Positions 38,530-48,993 of a DNA stretch of 64,000 nt are shown piece after piece (position 1 is the first letter of the stretch; each line of letters begins with the position of its first letter). The notes under the pieces were generated by a model. The model was given only the letters and a program-made list of their open reading frames with translations. It did no database searches and had not been told where the DNA came from. Where the stretch lies: contig CAWEDI010000024.1 of assembly GCA_963807735.1 (NCBI GenBank), positions 372,001-436,000 on the forward strand, written 5' to 3'. Source of the DNA: Roseiarcus sp963807735 (GTDB lineage: Bacteria; Pseudomonadota; Alphaproteobacteria; Rhizobiales; Beijerinckiaceae). The translations under genes and the position numbers were made by a program.

Positions 38530-39348
38530 ATGAGCCGCGCGCTCGCGGTCTTTCACGGCCTGTTCGGCCGCGCGACCGTCTATCAGCTCAACCGGCCGTT
38601 CTCCACGCACGCGCATCGCGAGGGCCATCTCATCTTTCAGGTCGGCGGTACGCCGGGCCGTATCCGTGTCGGCGAGGAGACCCATTGTCTCGACGAGGAG
38701 ACGGTGGTCGCCGTAAATCCGTGGGCGCCGCACAATTTCCTGCCGACCGACGTCGACGACGGAGCGCTGTTTTTCGTGCTCTATGTGAACGCCGACTGGT
38801 TCACGCCCAATGCGGTCGGCGGCAGGGGACTGTCGTTCGGATGCAGCCGCATCGCCCGCACGCCAGCGATCGAACGCCACGTGCGGCAGGCGGCGGCGAT
38901 GGTTTGCGGCGCGCCTTCGTTGGCTGGGCTCGACCGGGAGTTGCGCGCCCTGATCGCGGCCTGTCACGAGGAGAGCTGGACGCCGAGACGTCCGGCGGAC
39001 GCCTATCCGGGCGTCACGGATTTCCGGGTCCGCAAGTCGATCAAACTGTTGTCGGACGCGCCCGGGGCCGAGATCGAACTCGACGACATTGCGCGCGAGG
39101 CGGGGCTGTCGCGGCCACATTTCTACAAGCTGTTTCGCGCCCAGACGGGGGTCACGCCGAACCTCTATCTCAACACGCTGCTGATGGAGCGGGCGCTCGA
39201 CGCATTGGTCTCGACCGATTCGCCGATCGCCGAGATCGGCTGCGATCTCGGGTTCTCGTCGCTGAGCGTGTTCACCCGCTTCTTCGCTGGCCATGTCGGC
39301 ATGGCGCCGACCGATTACCGCCGCGCGGCGAAAGTGCTGCGGAACTGA
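38530..39348 (+). CDS. AraC family transcriptional regulator
   Basis: 272 aa from the ATG at 38530. The N-terminal cupin-like sensor domain (THAHREGHLIFQVGGTPG; NPWAPHNFLPTD) is followed by two helix-turn-helix units: IELDDIAREAGLSRPHFYKL (about residues 180-199) and SPIAEIGCDLGFSSLSVFTR (about 228-247). It probably activates the importer or catabolic genes in response to the substrate. Its position inside the transporter locus, between binding protein and permeases, supports local control. Confidence 0.92.
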   Translation: MSRALAVFHGLFGRATVYQLNRPFSTHAHREGHLIFQVGGTPGRIRVGEETHCLDEETVVAVNPWAPHNFLPTDVDDGALFFVLYVNADWFTPNAVGGRGLSFGCSRIARTPAIERHVRQAAAMVCGAPSLAGLDRELRALIAACHEESWTPRRPADAYPGVTDFRVRKSIKLLSDAPGAEIELDDIAREAGLSRPHFYKLFRAQTGVTPNLYLNTLLMERALDALVSTDSPIAEIGCDLGFSSLSVFTRFFAGHVGMAPTDYRRAAKVLRN

Positions 39349-39362
39349 GGCCGCTCCCCTTC

Positions 39363-39497
39363 ATGGCCGGGCTTGTCCCGGCCATCCACGTCGTGCAAGT
39401 CAGCGTCCGGTTCCGCGCTCTCACGAATTCGATTTCCTCTAGCGAGGGAAGAGCCGCGTCTCGACGTGGATGGCCGGGGCAAGCCCGGCCACGACGG
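39363..39497. repeat. Paired GGCCGGG palindromes (dispersed hairpin repeat)
   Basis: ATGGCCGGGCTTGTCCCGGC(CAT), 39363-39385, is a hairpin with nine-base arms. A second GGCCGGG..CCCGGCC hairpin lies at 39472-39490, and the flanks CCACGTCGTG and CGACGTGG face each other, so the whole is a large inverted repeat. A relative is at 53797. No gene lies in this 196-base gap. Confidence 0.7.
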
Positions 39498-39544
39498 AGA
39501 GCGCGCATCGTCCGGCCGGATTGGTCCCGCCCGGAGCCGCGGCG

Positions 39545-40555
39545 ATGACGCGCTTCATCGAGCGCTACCCGTTCTGGGCGCTGCTGATCCTCATCGTCTT
39601 CGCCTTCGCGCTGTGGCTCATCTTCGCCACCTGGCCGCCGGGGCTCGAACAGGCGATCGGCCGCAAGAAGGTGTTCCTCAACGCCGTGTTCAACGGCATC
39701 ACGCTCGGCGGCCTGTATTTCCTCGTCGCCAGCGGGTTCACGCTGATTTTCGGCCTGATGCGCAACGTCAATCTCGCGCATGGCTCGCTCTATCTGTTTG
39801 GCGGCTATCTCGGCTATGTGGTCTCCGACTGGACCGGTTCTTGGTTGTTGGCCTTCGTCGTCGCCTTCGTCGTCGTCGCCGCGGTCGGCGTGCTGATGCA
39901 ACTGCTGGTGTTCCGCTACATGGAGGGGCAGGACCTGCGCCAGACGATGGTGACGATCGGCCTCTCCATCGTGTTCGCCGACCTGATGCTGTGGGTGTTC
40001 GGCGGCGACTTCTATCAGGTCGCGACGCCCGCTTGGCTGGTCGGGCCGGTCGACCTGCCGTTCGTCACCGCGGTCAAATCCTCCGGCGAGGCGGTCTATC
40101 TGTCCTATCCCAAGGTGCGGCTGGTCATCTTCGCCGGGTCGGTCGTCATCGGCGTGGCGATGTGGCTGGTGTTGAACCGTACGCGCATCGGCATGATCGT
40201 GCGCGCAGGCGTCGATGATCGCGACATTCTCGCGGCGATGGGGGTGCGCATCCAGGCGGTGTTCGTCGTCGTGTTCGCGTTCGGCGCAGGTCTCGCCGGC
40301 GTCGCCGGCGTGGTCGGCGGCACCTTCCAATCTTTGGCGCCGGGCGAAGACACACGTTTCCTGCTCGACTCGCTTGTCGTCGTGATCCTCGGCGGCATGG
40401 GCTCGATCCCCGGCGCGGCGCTCGGGGCGATCATCGTCGGTCTGTCGGAGCAATTGGGCTCGGTTTACATTCCGACCTATGCGATCGTCGTGACGTTCGT
40501 CATCATGGTGCTCGTGCTGGCCCTGCGGCCGCAGGGCCTCGTGGCGGGGCGATAG
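39545..40555 (+). CDS. Branched-chain amino acid-type ABC permease (LivH-like)
   Basis: 336 aa from the ATG at 39545; an earlier in-frame start would lie in the repeat. About eight membrane helices. The family blocks are FNGITLGGLYFLVASGFTLI, FGLMRNVNLAHGSLYLFGGY and the C-terminal LDSLVVVILGGMGSIPGAAL. One of two permeases that form the inner-membrane channel of the importer whose binding protein is at 37132. The next permease starts two bases after its stop. Confidence 0.95.
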   Translation: MTRFIERYPFWALLILIVFAFALWLIFATWPPGLEQAIGRKKVFLNAVFNGITLGGLYFLVASGFTLIFGLMRNVNLAHGSLYLFGGYLGYVVSDWTGSWLLAFVVAFVVVAAVGVLMQLLVFRYMEGQDLRQTMVTIGLSIVFADLMLWVFGGDFYQVATPAWLVGPVDLPFVTAVKSSGEAVYLSYPKVRLVIFAGSVVIGVAMWLVLNRTRIGMIVRAGVDDRDILAAMGVRIQAVFVVVFAFGAGLAGVAGVVGGTFQSLAPGEDTRFLLDSLVVVILGGMGSIPGAALGAIIVGLSEQLGSVYIPTYAIVVTFVIMVLVLALRPQGLVAGR

Positions 40556-40557
40556 CG

Positions 40558-41619
40558 ATGGCGCTCGTGCAACCCTCGCGGGCCCCGCGCGCCGCCCGCG
40601 CCGAAGCCGCCTCATACGATTTCGGCCCGCCGGCGCCGTGGATCGTCGCCGTCGTCCTCATCCTGCTGCCGATCGTCTCCAACTCGTTTTTCCTCAGCGA
40701 GATCTTCGGCCAGACGCTGATCCTCGGCATCATTGCGCTGAGCCTGATGTTCCTTGCCGGCTACGGCGGCATGGTCAGCCTGATGCAGCTCACCGTCGCG
40801 GGCGTTGCGGGCTACATGTATGCGCTGTTCGGCGTGACCGGGAACCACAACATCAGCCTGAACTGGCCGTGGTGGCTCGCGACGCCGATGGCGCTCGTCA
40901 TCGCGACGCTGTTCGGGACGATCGGCGGCGCGCTGGCGGTGCGCACCGCCGGCATCTACACCATCATGATCACGCTGGCGATCGGCGCGGCGTTTTACTT
41001 CTTCACCAACCAGAACTACGCGCTCTTCAACGGCCACACCGGCATGAACACGATCGAGTCGCCGGTCTTCTGGGGCGTCGATTGGCGGGCGCCGCTGCCG
41101 TTCTACTATCTGACGCTGGCCGTCGCCGCCGTCTGCTATGTCTGGGTCGATTATCTCGGCCGCGCCCCGTTCGGCCTCGCCTTGCAGGGCGTGCGCGATA
41201 ATCCGCGCCGGATGGCGGCGCTCGGCTTCCACGTCAACGCGCATCGCATCGCCGCCTACGCGTTCGCCGGCTTCATCGCCGCCGTCGGCGGCATCCTGCA
41301 AGTGTGGAGTTACAAGCAGATTTCGCCGGGCTCCGTCAGCGTCGACTCGGCGATCAACATGCTCATCATCGCCGTGGTTGGCGGCATCACGCGGCCGATC
41401 GGGCCGTTCATCGGCGCCTTGATCTTCGTGCTGCTGCGCACCTTCGCGATCGATTTCCTGCGCGAGATCGGCCTCGACGGCAACCGTTTCCGGTTGCTGA
41501 TCGGCATCGGCTTTCTGCTCATTGTGTTCTGGTCGCCGGACGGCGTGATCGGCCTTTGGGAGCGTTGGCGCAACCGCCACAAGCCACAGCGTCCGACGTC
41601 GGGCGGCGCCCATGGATAG
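40558..41619 (+). CDS. Branched-chain amino acid-type ABC permease (LivM-like)
   Basis: 353 aa. Helical throughout after a basic N-terminus: LGIIALSLMFLAGYGGMVSL (typical LivM entry block), then GVRDNPRRMAALGFHVNAHR (coupling loop contacting the ATPase, about residues 210-229) and AVVGGITRPIGPFIGAL. Second channel subunit. It overlaps the start of the LivG-like ATPase gene by eight bases, so the three genes are tightly coupled. Confidence 0.95.
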   Translation: MALVQPSRAPRAARAEAASYDFGPPAPWIVAVVLILLPIVSNSFFLSEIFGQTLILGIIALSLMFLAGYGGMVSLMQLTVAGVAGYMYALFGVTGNHNISLNWPWWLATPMALVIATLFGTIGGALAVRTAGIYTIMITLAIGAAFYFFTNQNYALFNGHTGMNTIESPVFWGVDWRAPLPFYYLTLAVAAVCYVWVDYLGRAPFGLALQGVRDNPRRMAALGFHVNAHRIAAYAFAGFIAAVGGILQVWSYKQISPGSVSVDSAINMLIIAVVGGITRPIGPFIGALIFVLLRTFAIDFLREIGLDGNRFRLLIGIGFLLIVFWSPDGVIGLWERWRNRHKPQRPTSGGAHG

Positions 41620-42394
41620 CGTCGCGCAGCGGCTTTCGACGGTCGGCGCGGGCGCGGCGCTGGAGCTGCGCGGCGTCACGCGGCTGTTCGGCGCGCTCGC
41701 CGCGCTGACCGACGTGTCGATGACGGTGCGCCCCGGCGAGCGCCGCGCCGTGCTCGGCTCCAACGGCGCCGGCAAGACGACGCTGTTCAACTGCATCACC
41801 GGCGACTTCCCGCCGACCTCGGGGACGATCCGCTTCTTCGGCGAGGACGTCACCGAATTCCCGCCCTACGAGCGCATCCGCCGCGGCCTGCGCCGCACCT
41901 ATCAGATCTCCTCGCTGTTCCCCGGCCTCACCGTCGAGGACAACATCTACCTCGCCTGCCGCGGCGTTTCGCGCGGTCGGTTCTCCTTTCTCCGGCCCGG
42001 CGCCGGCGATCCCTTGAAATCCGCGACGCGCTCGCTGATCGAGGCGGTGCATCTGACCCCGGTCGCCGACCGCAAGGTCGCCGAGCTCGCCTATGGCCAG
42101 CAGCGGCAGCTCGAAATCGCGCTGGCGCTCGCCGGCGCGCCGCGCTTCATTCTGTTCGACGAGCCGGCGGCGGGCCTGTCGCCGACCGAGCGGCGCGAGC
42201 TCATCGAAATACTGACCTCGCTGCCGTCTCATATCGGCTATATCATCATCGAGCACGACATGGATGTCGCGCTGCGCGTCGTCGAGAGCGTGACGATGAT
42301 GCACAACGGCCGCATCTTCAAGGAGGGCACGCCGCAGGAGATCGAGTCCGACCCCGAGGTGCAGGAGCTTTATCTCGGAGGCGGGCATGGCTGA
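41612..42394 (+). CDS. ABC transporter ATP-binding protein (LivG-like)
   Basis: 260 aa. Walker A GSNGAGKTTLFNCITGDFPP (about residues 49-68), Q-loop RTYQISSLFPGLTVEDN, signature AYGQQRQLEIALALAG (a degenerate LSGGQ, usual for LivG is LSYGxQRxLEIA) and Walker B FILFDEPAAGLSP. It powers import with the second ATPase that follows. It overlaps the next gene by eight bases. Confidence 0.95.
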   Translation: MDSVAQRLSTVGAGAALELRGVTRLFGALAALTDVSMTVRPGERRAVLGSNGAGKTTLFNCITGDFPPTSGTIRFFGEDVTEFPPYERIRRGLRRTYQISSLFPGLTVEDNIYLACRGVSRGRFSFLRPGAGDPLKSATRSLIEAVHLTPVADRKVAELAYGQQRQLEIALALAGAPRFILFDEPAAGLSPTERRELIEILTSLPSHIGYIIIEHDMDVALRVVESVTMMHNGRIFKEGTPQEIESDPEVQELYLGGGHG

Positions 42395-44606
42395 CGCGCG
42401 CCGGCCCGCCGATCCTCGAGGTGCGCGGCCTCGACGTCTATTACGGCCGCTCGCACGCGCTTGCAGGGCGTCGACCTCACGCTTGACCATCGGGCGTGCT
42501 GTCGGTCGTCGGCCGCAACGGCATGGGCAAGACGACGCTGTGCAAGACGATCATGGGCCTCGTGCCGCGCGACCGGCGGCTCGGTGCGGCTCGCCGGCGA
42601 GGACATCACCAACTCGGCGCCGGCCGCGCATCGCCCGGCTCGGCGTCGGCTACGTGCCGCAAGGGCGGCGGCTGTGGCGCTCGCTGACCGTCGACGAACA
42701 TCTGAAGATGACGGCGGGGATGCGGCGCGGCGCCTGGACGGTCGAGCGCATCTACCAGACCTTCCCGCGCCTCGCCGAGCGCCGCGACAACGGCGGCGCC
42801 CAGCTTTCCGGCGGCGAGCAGCAGATGCTCGCGATCTCGCGCGCGCTGCTGACCAATCCGCAAGCTGCTGGTGATGGACGAGCCGACCGAGGGTCTGGCG
42901 CCGGTCATCGTCGCCCAGGTCGAGGAGATGCTGGTGCGGCTCGGCGAGGAGGGCGACATCGCGGTGCTGGTCATCGAGCAGAACATCGGCGTCGCGACGG
43001 CCGTGTCGGCCGAGGTCGCGATCATGGTCAACGGCCGCGTCAACGGCATCGATTGAAAGCGCGCGGCTCGCGCGCCGACCGCGAACTGCAGCAGCGCCTG
43101 CTCGGCGTCGGCCGCCATGCCGACGAGGCGAGCGAGGCCGAAGCGACGACGCCGCGTTCACCCGTCTCGCCTGCGCCGCCGCCCGCGGGCAGCGCGCCGA
43201 CGCGGGTCTATGTCTCCAACCCGACGCCGCCCACGCGCTGGTCGCAGCCGGCGCCGATCGCGCGCATCGAAGCGGCGTCGCGAACGATCTCTGTTGGCGT
43301 GACGCGCCTCGAGGAGACGCGGACCCGAGCGCCTGCGACGACCGCTCGGCCTGCGGGCCCGCCCGCGGTGCTCGTCGTCGGCACGCTCGACACCAAGGGC
43401 GAGGAGCTGCGCTTCCTCAGCGACATCATCGCCGCCAGCGGGCTTACGCGCGCGGCTTGTCGATGTCTCGACGAGCGGCAAGGCGCTCAGCGCCGACGTC
43501 TCGGCGCAGGAGATCGCGCTCAACCATCCGCGCGGCGGCGCGGCGGTGTTCGGGCCGGATCGCGGCGCCTCGGTCGCGGCGATGGCGGAAGCCTTCGTCA
43601 ACTGGCTCGACCGCCAGAGCGACGTCGCTCGGGATCATCTCCGCCGGCGGCTCCGGCGGCGCCTCGCTGGTCGCGCCCGGCATGCGCAGCCTGCCGATCG
43701 GCGTGCCGAAGGTGCTGATCTCCTCGATCGCCTCCGGCGACGTCGGCCCCTATGTCGGCCCCTCCGACATCACGATGATGTATTCGGTCACCGACGTCTC
43801 CGGCCTCAATTCGATCTCGCGGCAGGTGCTCGCCAACGGCGCGCATGCGCTGATCGGCATGGCGAAGGCGCGGCTGGAGCGCGAGGCGAAAGCCGCAGGC
43901 GACGCGGCCGGCCTGCCGGCCGTCGGCCTGACCATGTTCGGCGTCACCACGCCGGCGGTGCAGCAGATCAGCGCGGCGCTGCGCGAGCGAGTTCGAATGC
44001 CTGGTGTTCCACGCCACCGGCGTCGGCGGCCGCTCGATGGAGAAGCTCGTCGATTCCGGTCAGATCGCCGGCGTCATCGATCTGACGACCACCGAAGTCG
44101 CCGACATGCTGATGGGCGGCGTGCTGCCGGCGACCGAGGACCGCTTCGGCGCGATCATCCGCACCCGCATGCCCTATGTCGGCTCGGTCGGCGCGCTCGA
44201 CATGGTCAATTTCGGCGCGCTGGCGAGCGTGCCGGAGCGCTATCAAGGGCCGCAAGCTGCATGTCCACAATCCGCAGGTGACGCTGATGCGCACCACCGC
44301 CGAGGAGAACGCCGCGCATCGGCCGCTGGATCGGCGAGCGGCTCAACCGGATGGACGGGCCGGTGCGCTTCTTCCTGCCCGAACTCGGCGTCTCGGCGCT
44401 CGACGCCGCCGGCCAGCCGTTCTTCGATCCCGAGGCGGACGCGGCGCTGTTCCGCGCGCTGCGAGCAGACGGTGAGGCAGACCAGCAACCGCCAGATCGT
44501 CCGCGTCCGCCGCCACATCAACGATCCCGAATTCGCCGCCGCCGTCGTCGCCGCGTTCCGTTCGCTGATGGGCCGCGGCGGCGAACGCCGCCGCGCTTCG
44601 AGGTAG
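42387..44606 (+). pseudogene. LivF-like ATPase fused to a UPF0261/Tm-1-like domain (many indels)
   Basis: Reconstructed over at least a dozen single-base indels, the locus encodes one protein of about 735 aa. Part 1 is a LivF-type ATPase: VVGRNGMGKTTLCKTIMGL, LSGGEQQMLAISRALL and VMDEPTEGLAPVIV, ending RELQQRLLGVGRH. A Pro-rich linker of about 70 residues follows (SPAPPPAGSAP, NPTPPTRWSQPAP). Part 2 is UPF0261: VLVVGTLDTKGEELRFLSDI, GIISAGGSGGASLVAPGMRS, LISSIASGDVGPYVGPSDIT and the late GQIAGVIDLTTTEVADMLMG. The apparent TGA at 43054 disappears when one extra T is removed, which places both parts in one frame. UPF0261 is the nucleotide-binding N-terminal domain of tomato Tm-1. Confidence 0.8.
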
Positions 44607-44609
44607 CCT

Positions 44610-45442
44610 ATGCCCCGCTTCGCCCGCAAAGATCTCCTGGAAAAATTCCGCGCCATGGTCGCGCGCGGCGAGCCGATCGTCGGCGGCGGCGCCGGCACCG
44701 GGCTCTCGGCCAAATGCGAGGAGATGGGCGGCGTCGATCTCATCGTCATCTACAATTCCGGCCGCTACCGCATGGCCGGCCGCGGCTCGCTGGCGGGCCT
44801 CATGCCCTACGGCGACGCCAACGCGATCGTGCTCGACATGGCGCGCGAAGTGCTGCCGGTCGTCAAGCAAACGCCGGTGCTGGCCGGCGTCAACGGCACC
44901 GATCCGTTCCGCGACATGGACGTGTTTCTCGACGAGATCGCCCGCTCGGCTTCTCCGGCGTGCAGAACTTCCCGACCGTCGGCCTGATCGACGGAATCTT
45001 TCGCGCCAATCTCGAAGAGACCGGCATGTCCTATGCGCTCGAAGTCGACATGATCGCCAAGGCGCGCGCCAAGGATCTGCTGACCACGCCCTATGTCTTC
45101 AACGAACGCGAGGCCGCTGACATGGCGCGCGCCGGCGCCGACATCATCGTCTGCCACATGGGCCTGACGACCGGCGGCTCGATCGGCGCCGAGACGGCGC
45201 TGAAGCTGGCGCAATGCCCGGCGTTGATCGACGCATGGTCGGCCGCGGCGCTGGCGGTCAAGCCCGACGCGCTGATCCTCTGCCACGGCGGCCCGATCGC
45301 CGAGCCCGAGGACGCCGATTACATCCTCAAGCATACGCGCAACTGCCACGGCTTCTACGGCGCTTCGTCGATGGAGCGTCTGCCGGTCGAACGCGCGCTG
45401 ACGGAACAGACACGCAAGTTCAAGGCGATCCGCGGCCGTTGA
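44610..45442 (+). CDS. Phosphoenolpyruvate hydrolase-like TIM-barrel protein (one frameshift)
   Basis: About 278 aa if one missing base near 44948 is restored (EIARLGFSGVQNFPTVGLID). Family blocks: GGGAGTGLSAKCEEMGGVDL (about residues 23-42), IVIYNSGRYRMAGRGSLAGL, GMSYALEVDMIAKARAKDLL, VCHMGLTTGGSIGAETALKL and GFYGASSMERLPVE. This PEP-hydrolase-like/TIM-barrel signal-transduction family matches the C-terminal half of tomato Tm-1, while its N-terminal half is the UPF0261 domain of the preceding gene. The two are commonly adjacent in bacteria; the biochemical role is unknown. Confidence 0.85.
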
Positions 45443-45469
45443 GCCGCGCCGCCTTCGGGGGAGGTTGAG

Positions 45470-48400
45470 ATGTCGGGAGTTCTGATTGGCGAGTTGATCC
45501 TCTGGCTCATCGTCGCGGTCATCGTGATCGTGATCGTGGTCTATATCGTCAACTGGCTCTATCATCGCTCGTCGAAAGAAGTGTCGTTCGTCCGCACCGG
45601 CTTTCTCGGCGAGCGCGTCGTCATCAACGGCGGCGCCTTCGTGCTGCCGTTCATCCACGACTTCACGCCGGTCAATATGAACGTGTTGCCGATGGGGATC
45701 ACGCGCTCGAAGCAGGACGCGCTCATCACGCGCGACCGCATGCGCATCGACATCGAGGCCGACTTTCTACGTGCGCGTGCAAGCGACTAAGCAGGCGGTG
45801 GCGATCGCCGCCTCGACGCTCGGCCGCCGCACCTTGGAGCCGGAGAAGCTGCACACGCTGCTGTCGGGCAAATTCGTCTCCGCGCTGCGCTCGGTCGCCT
45901 CGGAAATGACGATGGAGCAGATGCACGAGCAGCGCGGCGAATATGTCGCGCGCGTCAAGGCCGCCGCCGCCGAGGCGCTGGCGCAGAACGGCCTCGAGCT
46001 GGAATCGGTCGCGATCACCGACCTCGACCAGACCGACCTCGAGTTCTTCAATCCTTCGAATCGCTTCGACGCCGAAGGTCTGACGCGGCTGATGGAGGAC
46101 ATCGAGGCGAGGCGCAAACTGCGCAACGACATCGAGCAGGACTCGATGATCAAGATCCGCACCCGCAACCTCGAAGCCGAGCGCAGGCGTTGGAGATCGA
46201 GCGCGAGAGCGAGACGGCGCGGCTTGAACAGGAACGCGACATCGAAGTGCGGCGCGCGCTGCAACGCGCCGAGGTCGCGCGCGAGCGCGCGCTGCGCGAG
46301 ACGGAAGCCGAGCAGGCCGAGATCACCTCGCGCGAAGCGATCGAACGCGCGCGCATCGCCAACGAAAGCGCGATCACCCAGGCGCGCATCGCCTCCGATC
46401 TGGAGACGCGGCACAAGGACATCGAGCGCACGCGCGCCGTCGAGGAGCGTGAGATTTTCGCGCGCGAGGACATCGAGAAGGCGCGCATCGCCAACCAGCG
46501 CGCGATCGACACCGCGCGCATCGCCAGCGAACGCGAGGTGCGCGCGCAGGAGATCGAGCGCGTCCGCGCGATCGAGGAGGCCGAGATCTCGGCGCGCGAG
46601 GCGGTCGAGAAGGCGCGCATCGCGCAGGAGCGCGTGCTGACCGACGCGCGCATCGCCAACGATGAAGAGACCCGCCGGCGCGAGATCGAGCGCACCCGCG
46701 CCGTCGACGAGGCGGAGATTTCCGCGCGCGAGGCGACGGAGAAGGCGCGCATCGCGCAAGTGCTGAGCATCGCCGCCGAGCGCATCGCCTCGGACGAACG
46801 CACGCGCACGCTGGAGATCGCGCAGACGCGCACGATGCAGGAGGCGGAGATCACCGCGCAGCGGGCGGTCGAGGGCGCGCGCATCGCGCGCGAGCAGGCG
46901 CTGTCGGCCGAGCGCATCGCCGCGGAGGAGGCGACCCGCAAGCTGGAGATCGAGCGCAATCGCGCGCTTGGAGGTCGCCGCCATCGCCGCGCGCGAGGCG
47001 ACCGAGGCGTCGCGCATCGGTCAGGAGGAGCGCGTGCGCGCGCTGGAGATCGCGCGCGTCCGCGCCGTCGAGGAAGCCGACATTGCCTCGCGCGAGGCGA
47101 TCGAGGCGGCCCGCATCGCGCAGGAGAAGGCGATTGCGCTGGCGCGCATCCAGTCCGAACAGGAAACGAAGTCGCAGGACATCGCCCGTCGGTCGCGCGC
47201 TGGAGGAAGCCGAGATCGTCGCCCGGCAGGCGACGCGCACTGCGCGCATCGCGCAGGAGAAGGCGACCGCCGCCGAATCGATCGCCGCCGAGCGCGAGAC
47301 GCGCCGGCTGGAGATCGGCCGCAACGAAGCGATCGAGGTGGCGCAGATCGCCATGCAAGAAGCGCTCGACGCCGCCCGCATCGCGCAGGAACGCAAGATC
47401 GAGGCCGAGCGCATCGCCAAGGACGAGGCGCTGCGCGCGCTCGACATCGCCCGTACCGAAAAGATCGAGACCGCCGACATCGCCGCGCGCGAGAACGTCG
47501 AGAAGGCGCGCATCGCCCAGGATCGCGCGGTGCAGGCCGATCGCATCGCGCGCGACGAGGAGGTTCGCGAACGCGAGATCGAACGCAACCGCACGGTCGA
47601 GGCCGCCGAAATCCGCGCGCGGGAAACAATCGAGGCGGCGCGCATCGCGCAGGAGAAGGTGATCTCGGCCGAGCGCATCCGCGCCGAGCAGGAGACGAAA
47701 TCGCTCGACATCGAGCGTGAGAAGGCGATCGAAGCCGCCGAATTGCAGCGGCGCGACGAAATCGAGCGCCAGCGCATCGGCGTCGACCTTGCGTTGGAGA
47801 CCGAACGCATCGCCTCGTCGAAGACGCGCGAAGTGCTCAACATCGAGCAGAAGCAGACGATCGAGGTCGCCGAGGAGGAGCGCGTCATCGCGCTGTCGGC
47901 GAAGCGCTCGCAGCGCATCGACGCCGACCGCGTCGTCAAACAAGCCGAGATCGTACGCGCGACAGAGAGGTCGAGACGACCGACGTCGCTCGCGAACAGG
48001 CGCTGGAAGCGGCGCGGCTCGAACGGCGGCGCGCGCTGGAGCAACTGGAAATCGCCCGCGCGCAGGCCCTTGCAGGAAGCCGAGATCGCCAGCAACGAAG
48101 AGGTCGAGCGCGCCCGCATCGCCTCCAACCGCGGCCTCGACGAGGCGCGCATCGGCCGCGAGCGCGAGCTGCGCAAGCTCGAAGTGGCGCGCGAGCGCGA
48201 CGTCGAGACCGCGCTGATGGAGAAGGCGATCGCGCTCTATCAGAAGTCGCTTGAGGAATCCGCGGCGCAGGTCGAGGCCGAGAACGCCCGGCAACGCGCC
48301 ACCGAGGCCGCCGAGCGCGTCATCACCGCGCGCGAAAGCGAGATCGCCAAGCGTCGCCGGACTGTCGAGGTGATGATCGCCGAGAAGGAGGCCGAGGAGA

Positions 48401-48857
48401 CGCGCATCGCGGCGGAGGCCGAGCGAGTGCGCTCGGCGGTCGAGGCCGAGGCGCAGCGCCTGCTCAACGAGGCCGAGAACGTGCTGACCGATCAGGCGCG
48501 CTATTCGCTGTTCCGCCGCAAGTTGCTCGACCGCATCGAGGGCATCGTGCGCGAGAGCGTCAAGCCGATGGAGAAGATCGAGGGCATCCGCATCCTGTCG
48601 TTCGACGGCCTCAACGGCGTCGGCGGTGGTGGCGGCGGCGCGCAGCGCGACCGACGAGGTGATCGATTCGGCGCTTGCGCTATCGCGTGCAGGCGCCGCT
48701 GATTGACTCGATCCTGTCCGAGATCGGCGTCGAGGGCGGCAGTCTCTCCAAGATGGGCGGCCTCATCCGCGAGGCGCGCGACATGCCGGGCATCCGCAAG
48801 GATGCCGCGCCGAAGCCGCCGGCGGGCGAGGGCGCGGGATCGGAGAAGAAGGGGTGA
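45470..48857 (+). pseudogene. Giant SPFH/flotillin-like protein with hendecad coiled coil (indels)
   Basis: About 1,128 aa when read across at least seven indels, the first at about 45765. An N-terminal membrane helix (LILWLIVAVIVIVIVVYIV, residues 9-27) is followed by an SPFH/band-7 domain (VRTGFLGERVVINGGAFVLP to FNPSNRFDAEGLTRLMEDI). From 46325 to about 47844 it consists of about 46 consecutive 11-residue repeats, most ending in ARI, ERI, AEI or LEI, grouped in a 44-residue superperiod. A final helix bundle and the flotillin-like C-terminus (DSALRYRVQAPLIDSILSEI) complete it. Predicted to scaffold a membrane microdomain. It lies between the ABC importer/Tm-1 genes and the molybdenum hydroxylase. 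Confidence 0.85.
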
Positions 48858-48870
48858 TGGGGATGCCAGC

Positions 48871-48979
48871 CGTGATTGCGAGCGCAGCGAAGCAATCCAT
48901 CTCTCAGAGATCGAAGACCTTGTCGAAAATACTTGCGTCCCGCGGTGCACTGCTTCGTGGCTTCGCTCCTCGCGATGAC
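48871..48979. repeat. Palindromic intergenic repeat, copy 3
   Basis: CGTGATTGCGAGCGCAGCGA...AGCAATCCAT at the left and GTGGCTTCGCTCCTCGCGAT..GACAG at the right frame a 109-base element between the flotillin stop and the first SRPBCC gene. More diverged than the other copies. Confidence 0.7.
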
Positions 48980-48993
48980 AGAGGAATGTTCTG

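Noticed and set aside
46325..47844. DNA-level tandem repeat or CRISPR-like array in the flotillin gene
   Set aside because: The 132-base period comes from the protein repeat; units differ too much in sequence, there are no unique spacers and the frame is coding.
46150..48294. A 714-codon minus-strand open frame across the flotillin gene
   Set aside because: It mirrors the repetitive coiled-coil codons on the other strand, is Ala/Arg/Leu/Asp-rich with no family motif, and the plus-strand protein has clear SPFH and hendecad structure.
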